Assembly (NCBI RefSeq): GCF_002847825.1
Contig: NZ_PKIZ01000029.1
Span: 1 to 14,657 of the forward strand
Length of the DNA stretch: 14,657 bases
Direction of reading: 5' to 3'
From: Kytococcus schroeteri
GTDB taxonomy: Bacteria > Actinomycetota > Actinomycetes > Actinomycetales > Dermatophilaceae
Below the pieces are notes generated by a model. It saw only the letters and a list, made by a program, of their open reading frames with translations, made no database searches and was not told where the DNA came from. Shown piece by piece: positions 8,635-14,656 of this stretch. A program made the translations under genes and the position numbers. How positions within the stretch are numbered: position 1 is the stretch's first letter; every line of letters begins with the position of its first letter.

Positions 8635-9564
8635 ATGACCATTCACCAGGACGTCACCTCGACCATCGGCGGCACGCCCCTCGTGCGCCTCAACCGTGTC
8701 ACCGAGGGGGTGGGTGCGACCGTCTTGGCCAAGCTGGAGTCGGCGAACCCCGCGTCCTCGGTCAAGGACCGCATCGCCAAGGCGATCATCGAGGCCGCCG
8801 AGGAGTCCGGCCAGCTGCAGCCCGGCGGCACCATCGTCGAGGGCACCAGTGGCAACACCGGCATCGGCCTGGCCATGGTGGCCGCCGCCCGCGGCTACAA
8901 GATGGTGCTGGCCATGCCGGAGACCATGAGCGCCGAGCGCCGCGGCGTGCTGCGCGCCTACGGCGCCGAGCTCGTGCTCACCCCCGGCCCCGACGGCATG
9001 AAGGGTGCGGTGGCAAAGGCCGAGGAGATCGCCGCCGAGCGCGGTGGCGTGCTGGCCCGCCAGTTCGCCAACCCGGCCAACGTGCGCGCGCACCGCGAGA
9101 CCACGGCCGAGGAGATCTGGGCCGACACCGAGGGCCGGGTCGACGCCTTCGTGGCCGGCGTGGGCACCGGCGGCACCGTCACCGGGGTGGGCCAGGTGCT
9201 CAAGGAGCGCAAGGACGACGTCTTCGTCATGGCCGTGGAGCCCGCTGACTCGCCCATCTTGACCGGTGGCCAGGCCGGCCCCCACAAGATCCAGGGCCTG
9301 GGCGCCAACTTCGTGCCCGAGGTGCTGGACACCGAGGTCTACGACGAGGTCTTCGACGCCCAGCTCGAGGACGCGCTGCGCGTCGCCCGCGATCTCGCGG
9401 CCAAGGAGGGCATCCTCGCGGGCATCTCCGCCGGTGCCAACGTGCACGCCGCCCTCGAGCTCGCCAAGCGCCCCGAGTTCGCCGGCAAGACCATCGTGGT
9501 GGTCGTGCCGGACTTCGGTGAGCGCTACCTCTCCACCGTCCTCTTCGAGGGCCTGACGGACTGA
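8635..9564 (+). CDS. cysK: Cysteine synthase A (O-acetylserine sulfhydrylase)
   Basis: This is a 309-residue PLP enzyme of the fold-type II family that makes cysteine from O-acetylserine and sulfide in the cytoplasm. The PLP lysine is K44 in [10 protein letters not shown]. The substrate-binding loop TSGNTG is at residues 71-76, and the phosphate-binding GTGGT is at 177-181. The later [10 protein letters not shown] segment matches the serine that contacts the PLP ring. Length and motifs are normal for CysK. ATG 8635 is the only plausible in-frame start after the divergent gene and has no Shine-Dalgarno. A five-codon frame starting at ATG 8621 ends with a TGA that overlaps this ATG. cysE follows after two bases, so the pair forms one operon and probably one enzyme complex. 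Confidence 0.95.
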   Translation: MTIHQDVTSTIGGTPLVRLNRVTEGVGATVLAKLESANPASSVKDRIAKAIIEAAEESGQLQPGGTIVEGTSGNTGIGLAMVAAARGYKMVLAMPETMSAERRGVLRAYGAELVLTPGPDGMKGAVAKAEEIAAERGGVLARQFANPANVRAHRETTAEEIWADTEGRVDAFVAGVGTGGTVTGVGQVLKERKDDVFVMAVEPADSPILTGGQAGPHKIQGLGANFVPEVLDTEVYDEVFDAQLEDALRVARDLAAKEGILAGISAGANVHAALELAKRPEFAGKTIVVVVPDFGERYLSTVLFEGLTD

Positions 9565-9566
9565 CC

Positions 9567-10148
9567 GTGCTGCGCCGCCTGATCCGCCAGGTCGCCGAGG
9601 ACGCCGACGCCGTGGTCGCACGCGACCCAGCCACCTCCTCGCGTCTGGAGGCGCTCCTGACCAGCCCGGGCCTGCACGCCATCGCCGCGCACCGCGTGGC
9701 CCATGCCCTGTGGCAGCGTCCGGGCGGTCGCCTGCCCGCCCGCGTGCTGGGCACGGTGTCCCGGGCCGTCACCGGGGTGGAGATCCACCCGGGTGCCACC
9801 ATCGGCCGCCGTCTCGTCATCGACCACGGCATGGGTGTGGTGGTCGGCGAGACGGCCGTGGTCGGCGACGACGTGATGATGTACCACGGCGTCACGCTCG
9901 GGGGCACCTCCGGCGACGCGGTCAAGCGCCACCCCACCGTCGGGGACGGCGTGCTGCTCGGCGCCGGGTCCACCGTGCTCGGTGACATCGAGGTGGCCGG
10001 TGGCGCCGCCGTGGGCGCGGGCGCCGTGGTGCTCAAGCCCGTGCCGGCCGGCCAGGTGGTGGGCGGCATCCCTGCCGCGCCGCTGGACTCCACCTACCGG
10101 CTGCCACCCCTCACGCGCGACCAGGCCGCCGACCAGTGGGTCATCTGA
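9567..10148 (+). CDS. cysE: Serine O-acetyltransferase (EpsC/CysE type)
   Basis: This 193-residue enzyme acetylates L-serine with acetyl-CoA to O-acetylserine, the substrate of the adjacent cysK product. It is the short form lacking most of the N-terminal helical domain of the enterobacterial enzyme. The catalytic region shows EIHPGATIGRRLVIDHGMG, followed by VVGETAVVGDDVMMYHGVTL and GGTSGD, which carry the expected active-site histidines. The second half is a left-handed beta-helix of hexapeptide repeats (GVLLGAGSTVLGDIEVAGGA). The protein ends in ...DQWVI. A C-terminal Ile is the residue CysE tails insert into the CysK active site, so a cysteine synthase complex is likely. The start GTG 9567 lies two bases after the cysK stop and is probably translated by coupling. 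Confidence 0.93.
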   Translation: MLRRLIRQVAEDADAVVARDPATSSRLEALLTSPGLHAIAAHRVAHALWQRPGGRLPARVLGTVSRAVTGVEIHPGATIGRRLVIDHGMGVVVGETAVVGDDVMMYHGVTLGGTSGDAVKRHPTVGDGVLLGAGSTVLGDIEVAGGAAVGAGAVVLKPVPAGQVVGGIPAAPLDSTYRLPPLTRDQAADQWVI

Positions 10149-10205
10149 CGCGCAGGACGCCCCGGCCCGTCACCTGACCGCGTGACCGTGCCCGCTGCGC
10201 ACGCG

Positions 10206-10242
10206 AGAGGCCCCCTCCCGGACGAACCGGGAGGGGGCCTCT
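10206..10242. terminator. Strong hairpin terminator after cysE
   Basis: A perfect 16-bp stem (10206-10221 with 10227-10242, AGAGGCCCCCTCCCGG) encloses an ACGAA loop. It lies between convergent cysE and the YtxH-like gene and can serve both strands. No T-run follows. Confidence 0.85.
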
Positions 10243-10286
10243 GCTGCGCGCGGCGGCTGCCGCGTCACCACCGGGGTGGTGCGACC

Positions 10287-10691
10287 TCAGTGCTTCGTGT
10301 CGCCGAAGGACGAGGTGTTGGTGGTCGGCTGGAAGCCGGAGGTGGCGCCGCGGGTCGGGGTGGTGCCCGTGGTGCCGGTGGTGGTGGCCGGACGACCGGT
10401 GGTGTTGGTCGTCTGCGAGAAGGACGAGGTGCCGGTGGTGGCGGTGCCGGTGGTGGTCGAGTCGGAGTTCTTCTCCTTGACCTCGGCCACCTTGTCCTTC
10501 ACCTGGTCCTGGGCCTGGGAGAAGGCGGACCCGGTGGAGGTCTTGGCGGTGCTCACGGCGTCCTGGACGCGCGGGTCGCCCCACAGCGTCTGGGCCTGCT
10601 CCACGAGGGAGTCGTACTTCTCACGGCCGGCGCGGGCGCCGAGCACGTAACCGATGCCGGTACCGACGAGCAGGAGGAGCTTGTTCTTCAT
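10287..10691 (-). CDS. YtxH-like small membrane protein with Thr/Gly-rich tail
   Basis: This is a 134-residue protein of unknown function. An N-terminal hydrophobic segment, LLLLVGTGIGYVLGARAGRE, is the typical start of actinobacterial YtxH-domain proteins and should place it in the membrane. A short amphipathic, charged helix follows (YDSLVEQAQTLWGDPRVQDA; FSQAQDQVKDKVAEVKEKN). From about residue 76 the rest is low-complexity Thr/Gly/Ser, with TTNT and SSF each occurring twice. A purine-rich GAGAGG lies about nine bases before the ATG. It is transcribed in the same direction as HU upstream, but a hairpin separates the two, so they are probably separate units. Members of this family are sometimes mislabelled as protoporphyrinogen oxidase; nothing here supports that. 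Confidence 0.8.
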   Translation of the reverse strand: MKNKLLLLVGTGIGYVLGARAGREKYDSLVEQAQTLWGDPRVQDAVSTAKTSTGSAFSQAQDQVKDKVAEVKEKNSDSTTTGTATTGTSSFSQTTNTTGRPATTTGTTGTTPTRGATSGFQPTTNTSSFGDTKH

Positions 10692-10752
10692 GGTTCTACC
10701 TCTCAGTGGTGTTCGGGTTCTTACGGTCTTGAGCTGGGCGGGGCGCCCGGGT

Positions 10753-10775
10753 GGTTCCCGGCGGGCCCGGGAACC
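10753..10775 (-). terminator. Hairpin downstream of the HU gene
   Basis: A perfect 9-bp stem (GGTTCCCGG at 10753-10761, CCGGGAACC at 10767-10775) with a five-base loop begins seven bases after the HU stop codon on the reverse strand. Confidence 0.65.
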
Positions 10776-10782
10776 GCGGCGG

Positions 10783-11058
10783 TCAGCCCTTGGCAGCGGC
10801 CTTCAGGGCGGAGCCGGCGGACAGCTTGGCGCCGAAGGAGGCCGGGATCTCCATGGTCTCGCCGGTGCGCGGGTTGCGGCCGGTGCGAGCGGAGCGCTCG
10901 ACGCGCTCGATGGTCATGAGACCCGGGAGGGAGACCTTCTCGCCCTTGCCGACGGTCTCGCAGATGACATCGCCCATGGCGGACAGGACCGCGGCGGCGT
11001 CCTTGGCGGACACGTCGGCCTGCTGGGCGATCGCGCTGGCGAGCTCGGTGCGGTTCAT
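10783..11058 (-). CDS. hup: HU-family histone-like DNA-binding protein
   Basis: This is a 91-residue nucleoid protein that binds and bends DNA as a dimer. N-terminal helices (MNRTELASAIAQQADVSAKD) dimerise, and the arm region carries SARTGRNPRTGETMEIPA with the DNA-intercalating RNP at residues 61-63. The C-terminus is AGSALKAAAKG, as in the short actinobacterial HU paralogue; there is no long Lys/Ala-rich tail like the one in mycobacterial HupB. I chose ATG at 11058 because AAGGAG precedes it on the reverse strand at a normal distance; the frame stays open to about 11292, but that part resembles no HU. The gene is followed by its own hairpin and stands alone. Confidence 0.95.
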   Translation of the reverse strand: MNRTELASAIAQQADVSAKDAAAVLSAMGDVICETVGKGEKVSLPGLMTIERVERSARTGRNPRTGETMEIPASFGAKLSAGSALKAAAKG

Positions 11059-11157
11059 GGGAACTCCTTGTTCGTGCACTTGCATGCGTCGAGGGGGGTG
11101 TCGGACGGCCGACGTGACCCCTCCGGATGGAGGCCGACTCGTGCCGGCACTGGCTCC

Positions 11158-11185
11158 ATCATGTCCCATGACAGCCTCAACGCAA
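11158..11185 (-). promoter_or_regulatory. Possible HU promoter with small inverted repeat
   Basis: On the reverse strand TTGCGT (11185-11180) and CATGAT (11163-11158) are spaced by 16 bases, a weak sigma-70-like match about 100 bases upstream of the HU start. The -10 region overlaps TCATG-TCC-CATGA (11159-11171), a 5-bp inverted repeat that could be an operator or chance. Confidence 0.3.
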
Positions 11186-11279
11186 GTGGCCAGCCCTGCA
11201 ACCGTGCCGAATCGGAGGGCGCGAGAGGGGTCCGCGTAGGGTGGGCCACCCCCGTGCGCGGCCCTGCCGCCCGGGGACG

Positions 11280-11366
11280 GGAGGGCTCGCATAGTGGCCT
11301 AGTGCGGCGGTCTTGAAAACCGCTATGGCGGCAACGCCATCGTGGGTTCGAATCCCACGCCCTCCG
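11280..11366 (+). tRNA. tRNA-Ser (anticodon UGA)
   Basis: The 87-base gene has acceptor strands GGAGGGC (11280-11286) and GCCCTCC (11359-11365) and discriminator G. The anticodon stem-loop is GCGGT-CTTGAAA-ACCGC, giving anticodon TGA for UCA-family serine codons. A long variable arm (ATGGC/GCCAT) marks it as a class II serine tRNA, and the T-arm is GTGGG-TTCGAAT-CCCAC. The 3' CCA is not encoded. The D-arm contains CCTAGT, one of only five CTAG sites in the window. Confidence 0.95.
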
Positions 11367-11606
11367 CTCCGGACGCCGCGTGACCTGTGTCTCTGCGCCG
11401 CCCAGCCCGGTGGCAGGAGGGCCTGTCGGTGGTACCGTGGAATCAGGTTGCACGACGCAGTACCTCGCACGTCGAAGGAACATCGTCCGCTCCACGGACG
11501 CACATCTGGTTGATCTACGGCAGGCTCCGCCCGCCGGGGGTTCTGGCAGCAACTCGTGATCGGCGCCTTCCGCCGGTCATCGCCAATCCAAAGAAAAGGA
11601 ATCCCC
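11367..11606 (+). promoter_or_regulatory. Long intergenic and probable 5' leader of the cold-shock gene
   Basis: These 240 bases separate tRNA-Ser(UGA) from the cold-shock gene. No protein frame here is convincing. It holds a small hairpin (GTCCG at 11485-11489 with CGGAC at 11495-11499) and, just before the gene, the ribosome site AAAAGGA (11594-11600). Long structured leaders are usual for cspA-type mRNAs and control them by temperature. I cannot assign a clear promoter; TACCGT at 11433-11438 is a weak -10 candidate. Confidence 0.4.
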
Positions 11607-11810
11607 ATGGCACAGGGCACCGTCAAGTGGTTCAACGCTGAGAAGGGCTTCGGCTTCATCCAGCAGGACGGCGGCGGCGACGACGTCTTCGTCCACTTCT
11701 CCGCCATCCAGACCAACGGTTACCGCTCGCTGGACGAGAACCAGCGCGTGGAGTTCGAGATCACCCAGGGCCCCAAGGGCCAGCAGGCGGAGAACGTCGT
11801 CCCCCAGTGA
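11607..11810 (+). CDS. cspA: Cold-shock protein (CspA family)
   Basis: This is a 67-residue single cold-shock domain, the standard length. It binds single-stranded RNA and DNA and acts as an RNA chaperone. The RNP1 motif is KGFGFIQ (residues 13-19) and RNP2 is VFVHFSAI (27-34), both with their aromatic residues. The start context begins [14 protein letters not shown], typical of actinobacterial CspA. I chose ATG 11607 because AAAAGGA lies six bases upstream; the frame extends further upstream, but that part is unlike Csp. The gene is monocistronic, with a strong hairpin about 45 bases downstream. Confidence 0.96.
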   Translation: MAQGTVKWFNAEKGFGFIQQDGGGDDVFVHFSAIQTNGYRSLDENQRVEFEITQGPKGQQAENVVPQ

Positions 11811-11855
11811 TTTCCCGCTGATCGTCGCGGCTGGCCGCTGACGACAGCACCTCGC

Positions 11856-11893
11856 GCACAGGGCCCCACCTCCTCGGAGGTGGGGCCCTGTGC
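11856..11893. terminator. Bidirectional hairpin between the cold-shock gene and the LCP gene
   Basis: Perfectly complementary 18-base arms (11856-11873 and 11876-11893; GCACAGGGCCCCACCTCC on the left) flank a two-base centre, so the real loop is about four bases. It sits between two convergent genes. Confidence 0.85.
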
Positions 11894-11928
11894 CGTGCCC
11901 GGCCCGTGGCCCGGGCCGGGCGGCCGCC

Positions 11929-13410
11929 TCAGCAGGTGGAGGCCAGGTCCTCGGCGTCGCTCGGCGACGGCTCGGGGGTCGGCTCCTGCGTCGACGGCTT
12001 GGGCTTGGGCTTGCCGGTCGGCTTGGGCGGGTGGATGGCCCGCTGCACCATCGTGTGGATGGCGTCGAAGTCCGGGTCGGAGGTGTCGATGCGCTCGTTG
12101 GTGAGCGGCAGGCTGCGCATGCGGCCGTCCTTCATGCGCATCGTCAGCTGGGCCCAGGCGGGCAGGTCCTCCTGCGGGATGTCGGTCCACACGTTCTGCT
12201 CCAGCGCGCCGGCGATGGCCGGGTACCGGCGCACCATGTCCAGCGGGTTGGACTGGTCCACCAGGGCGCCCACCATGCAGCGCTGGCGGCTCATGCGGTC
12301 GTAGTCCGAGGTGGTGGCGCGCGAGCGGGAGAACCACAGGGCGGTGTAACCGTCCATGTGCTGCTGGCCGGGCTCGATCCAGCCCGTGATGGAGCCGGGG
12401 ACGATCTCCCCGTTCTTCACCTTGCCGCCGATGGGGATGCGCTCGCCCACGGTGATGTCGACGCCGCCCATTGCGTCCACCAGCTGCTGGAAGCCCTGCA
12501 GGTCCACGGTCACCACGTGCTGGATGTCCAGTCCCACCACGGCCTCCACGGAGTCGCGCGTGGTGTCGGAGCCGGGGTTGGCGTTGTCGCCGAACAGCTC
12601 GCCATGGTTGGCGGCCTCGGACCACAGCGCGTTGATGAGGCAGGTGTTGCCGCAGTCGTAGCCGGACGGCCACAGCTGGTGCAGTGGGTTGCCGGCCGGC
12701 ACGGGGGCCTTCTGCAGGTTGCGGGGGACGCCGATCAGCACCGAGTCGCCGGTGCGGGGGTCGATGCTCATGACCATGAGGGCGTCGGGGCGCACGCCCA
12801 TGCGGTTCTCGGCGGCGTCGGAGCCCAGGAGCAGCAGGTTGACCCGGTCGAAGTCCTTCCACGGGTCGTCCTCGTGCACGGCCGGACCCCCGGAGGCCGG
12901 TGCGCTGCCGCCGGCGAAGACGGTGCTCACGGCCTGGCGGTGCGCTGCCACGAGGTTGAGGGTCTGGACGGCCGGCGCCAGGACGAGGCCGCTCATGAGC
13001 AGGGCCACGCCGGTGAGCGCAAGGGAGCCGCGGGTGTCCAGGCCGCGGGGGCGCGTGACGCGCGCAGTGATCGCGATGAGGACGATCCAGGCCAGGGCGG
13101 CCAGGAGCACGCCGCCGGCGAGCAGCAGCAGCTGGGTGCCGGAGGTGGCCGCGTCGAGGGCCGTGCCCACGAGGCCGCCGCTCACGAGCTTGACCACCAG
13201 CCCCAGGAGCAGCAGGAGGCAGAGGCCCACGGCGAGGGCGCCCAGGCGCCAGGCCGGTGTGAACACCAGGCCGAGGCCCGGGACCACGCCGGAGAGCGCC
13301 GTGAGGCCCAGCGAGCGGCGGAGGGACGGAGGCCGGCGGGTCCGGGACGGGACCCAACCGGTACGGGACGAGCCGCCCGCGGGCGGCTCGTGGTCGGCAG
13401 AAGTGCTCAC
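11929..13410 (-). CDS. LCP-family (LytR-CpsA-Psr) cell-wall glycopolymer ligase
   Basis: This is a 493-residue membrane protein. LCP enzymes transfer polyprenyl-linked glycopolymers such as teichoic acid or arabinogalactan onto peptidoglycan outside the cell. The N-terminal region (about 33-155) has three to four hydrophobic segments, more than the single anchor of LytR. The catalytic domain starts near 188: VNLLLLGSDAAENRMGVRPD with R207/D209, then MVMSIDPRTGDSVLIGVPRN with R230, GGVDI at 315-319, and WFSRSRATTSDYDRMSRQR with R362, R364, D369, R372 and R375. These match the polyprenyl-phosphate-binding residues of the family. After residue 460 the tail is Pro/Lys- and Pro/Glu-rich and ends in Cys. 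The GTG start at 13410 follows GAGGAG. The specific glycopolymer is unknown. Confidence 0.9.
   Translation of the reverse strand: MSTSADHEPPAGGSSRTGWVPSRTRRPPSLRRSLGLTALSGVVPGLGLVFTPAWRLGALAVGLCLLLLLGLVVKLVSGGLVGTALDAATSGTQLLLLAGGVLLAALAWIVLIAITARVTRPRGLDTRGSLALTGVALLMSGLVLAPAVQTLNLVAAHRQAVSTVFAGGSAPASGGPAVHEDDPWKDFDRVNLLLLGSDAAENRMGVRPDALMVMSIDPRTGDSVLIGVPRNLQKAPVPAGNPLHQLWPSGYDCGNTCLINALWSEAANHGELFGDNANPGSDTTRDSVEAVVGLDIQHVVTVDLQGFQQLVDAMGGVDITVGERIPIGGKVKNGEIVPGSITGWIEPGQQHMDGYTALWFSRSRATTSDYDRMSRQRCMVGALVDQSNPLDMVRRYPAIAGALEQNVWTDIPQEDLPAWAQLTMRMKDGRMRSLPLTNERIDTSDPDFDAIHTMVQRAIHPPKPTGKPKPKPSTQEPTPEPSPSDAEDLASTC
13368..13391. repeat. 24-bp perfect palindrome at the start of the LCP gene
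   Basis: The left half is ACGAGCCGCCCG and the right half is its exact reverse complement. It covers codons 7-15 (HEPPAGGSS) of the LCP gene, about 20 bases after the start codon, so it could fold in the mRNA close to the ribosome-binding region. It may be a by-product of Gly/Ala/Pro codons in GC-rich DNA. Confidence 0.7.
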
Positions 13411-13574
13411 GCTGCTCCTCTGGTGGTGGCGCGTCCGTGCCGGGGGGATCCACGGACGATCAGCACCGGCCGCACCCCCGGCGGGTGCCCCATAGCGTAC
13501 TGCCGGGAGCGTGCCTGCAGGGGCCGCCGCAGTGGGGCGCGCCGACCTGATTTCGGTCCTGCCGGGGGAGCAGG

Positions 13575-13580
13575 TACCCT
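13575..13580 (+). promoter_or_regulatory. Candidate -10 box for tRNA-Ser(GCU)
   Basis: TACCCT fits the TAnnnT pattern and lies 22 bases before the tRNA 5' end, giving a leader of roughly 15-17 bases. The -35 region (13551-13557, TTTCGGT) is a poor match. Confidence 0.35.
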
Positions 13581-13582
13581 GA

Positions 13583-13606
13583 CTCCTCGCATCCTGATGC
13601 GAGGAG
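13583..13606. repeat. Inverted repeat overlapping the 5' end of tRNA-Ser(GCU)
   Basis: CTCCTCGCATC (13583-13593) and GATGCGAGGAG (13596-13606) are perfect 11-base complements around a two-base centre. The right arm covers the first four bases (GGAG) of the tRNA acceptor stem. Confidence 0.8.
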
Positions 13607-13694
13607 ACGTCGCCTAGTCTGGTCTATGGCGCCCGCCTGCTAAGCGGGTTTGGGGTTTATAGCTCCATCGAGGGTTCAAATCCCTCCGTCTCCG
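13603..13694 (+). tRNA. tRNA-Ser (anticodon GCU)
   Basis: The 92-base gene has acceptor strands GGAGACG (13603-13609) and CGTCTCC (13687-13693) and discriminator G. The anticodon arm CCCGC-CTGCTAA-GCGGG gives anticodon GCT, reading AGC/AGU serine codons. A long variable arm and the T-arm GAGGG-TTCAAAT-CCCTC support a class II serine tRNA. CCA is not encoded. The D-arm contains CCTAGT. Confidence 0.95.
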
Positions 13695-13702
13695 CCGACT
13701 CG

Positions 13703-13737
13703 CGAGAGCCCGGAACCGTTGAGGTTCCGGGCTCTCG
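13703..13737 (+). terminator. Hairpin terminator after tRNA-Ser(GCU)
   Basis: A perfect 15-bp stem (CGAGAGCCCGGAACC at 13703-13717 with 13723-13737) and a GTTGA loop begin nine bases after the tRNA. No T-run follows. Confidence 0.8.
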
Positions 13738-13812
13738 GCGTGTGGTGGGGCTGCCAGGGGAGCGGGGCCCTCGGGTGCTGCGGCCGGTCGTCCGTCGGCC
13801 AGGGCCTGCACG

Positions 13813-13852
13813 TCGAAGGCCCCGACCGCGTTTCCGCGGCCGGGGCCTTCGA
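13813..13852 (-). terminator. Hairpin terminator after tRNA-Arg(ACG)
   Basis: An 18-base stem with one A-C mismatch (13813-13830 with 13835-13852) and a TTTC loop lies 20 bases past the 3' end of the reverse-strand tRNA-Arg. The 75 bases between this and the tRNA-Ser hairpin hold nothing I can identify. Confidence 0.75.
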
Positions 13853-13871
13853 GGACTGTCTCAACACAGTG

Positions 13872-13944
13872 CGCGCCTGTAGGGATTCGAACCCCAAACC
13901 TTCTGATCCGTAGTCAGATGCTCTATCCGTTGAGCTACAGGCGC
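13872..13944 (-). tRNA. tRNA-Arg (anticodon ACG)
   Basis: On the reverse strand the 73-base gene has acceptor strands GCGCCTG (13944-13938) and CAGGCGC (13879-13873) and discriminator G. The anticodon arm TCTGA-CTACGGA-TCAGA gives anticodon ACG; in bacteria A34 is normally edited to inosine to read CGU/CGC/CGA. The T-arm GGGG-TTCGAAT-CCCT is normal. CCA is not encoded. Confidence 0.95.
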
Positions 13945-13988
13945 CCATCTCGGTGATCCACCGGAGTGGCTCATCGGGACGAGGAGAA

Positions 13989-14018
13989 ACTATAGGGCAC
14001 ATCCGGCGCCGATGCCAA
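13989..14018 (-). promoter_or_regulatory. Promoter of tRNA-Arg(ACG)
   Basis: On the reverse strand, -35 TTGGCA (14018-14013) and -10 TATAGT (13994-13989) each match the sigma-70 consensus at five of six positions and are spaced by 18 bases. Transcription would start near 13982, about 38 bases before the tRNA. It lies just after the stop of the VTT-domain gene, so the tRNA has its own promoter. Confidence 0.7.
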
Positions 14019-14036
14019 TCGGCGACCTGCGGGGCC

Positions 14037-14507
14037 TCATCGCACGAGGTCGAGGGCCCAGGTGAAGGCGCCCAGGAGGGCGGCGAAGCGCAGTGTGCGG
14101 CCCACCGTCATCGAGACCACGCAGGCCACGAGGGACATGCGCAGCTGCCCGGCCACCACCACGAACACCGCCAAGGGGGGCACCCCCACGAGGCTGGAGA
14201 GGAACATCGTGGCCTGCCCCCAGCCCGGGTGGCGCTGCATCCAGTCCACGAGCCGGTCGTAGCGCTCCCCGACGGCGGGCTTCTCCAGCTGGCGGCGCAT
14301 CCACGGCCACCCGACGCTCCACCGCCCCAGGGCGTACCAGGGCACCTTGCCGAGGGCGTGTCCGAGCGCGGCGGCGAAGGCGACGGTCCACACGCCCACC
14401 CGGTCGGTGAGGGCTCCCACCCCGCCCAGCCACAGCTCGATGGGGACGCCCGGGACGAGCGCCGAGAGCGCCCCGAAGCCCAGGGTCCCGAGCAGCAGCC
14501 ACCACAT
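14037..14507 (-). CDS. Small VTT/DedA-like (YqaA-type) integral membrane protein
   Basis: This 156-residue protein has about four hydrophobic segments. The N-terminal part, LSALVPGVPIELWLGGVGAL, then GHALGKVPWYALGR, and SSLVGVPPLAVFVVVAGQLR resemble the re-entrant loops and Gly/Pro motifs of the VTT (SNARE-associated) domain in DedA/YqaA proteins. Some DedA relatives move lipid carriers across the membrane; the role of this short form is unknown. The reading frame is complete from ATG 14507 to TGA. No clear Shine-Dalgarno precedes the start. Only about 70 native bases separate it from the right IS copy, whose transposase reads in the same direction, so its normal promoter may have been replaced. 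Confidence 0.75.
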   Translation of the reverse strand: MWWLLLGTLGFGALSALVPGVPIELWLGGVGALTDRVGVWTVAFAAALGHALGKVPWYALGRWSVGWPWMRRQLEKPAVGERYDRLVDWMQRHPGWGQATMFLSSLVGVPPLAVFVVVAGQLRMSLVACVVSMTVGRTLRFAALLGAFTWALDLVR

Positions 14508-14571
14508 GGCCCGCAGTCTGTCAGGACCGTCACAACGGCCCGTCAGGATGCGGGACCCGGGGCCCGCGCTG

Positions 14572-14577
14572 GCTAGC
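14572..14577. other. IS481-type target hexamer GCTAGC at the right IS junction
   Basis: This palindromic NCTAGN hexamer directly abuts the IS terminus TGTGATGTCC. It differs from the left hexamer CCTAGG, so the two IS copies come from separate insertions. Its TAG on the reverse strand ends the transposase frame. Confidence 0.75.
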
Positions 14578-14656
14578 TGTGATGTCCAGCCAGGTTGTTG
14601 AGGCGGCTGACTGGCGGGGCTCCGATCGCGGAGTGGACCCGGTGGTGATTGTAGAA
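14573..14656 (-). CDS. IS481-family transposase, C-terminal fragment (right copy)
   Basis: On the reverse strand this encodes FYNHHRVHSAIG ... SRLNNLAGHHS and then TAG. Only the last residue differs from the left copy (Ser for Thr), because that codon already contains target bases. The remaining 5' part lies beyond the window. Confidence 0.85.
   Translation of the reverse strand, partial: FYNHHRVHSAIGAPPVSRLNNLAGHHS

Noticed and set aside
11890..13617. 575-codon forward-strand open frame opposite the LCP gene
   Set aside because: It runs through the hairpin at 11856-11893 and into tRNA-Ser(GCU) and has a low-complexity His/Gly/Ala composition. The LCP motifs are on the reverse strand.
11280..13944. 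tRNA genes as attachment sites of an integrated element
   Set aside because: No integrase gene and no repeat of a tRNA 3' end was seen in the window; the tRNAs are complete and followed by their own hairpins or ordinary sequence.
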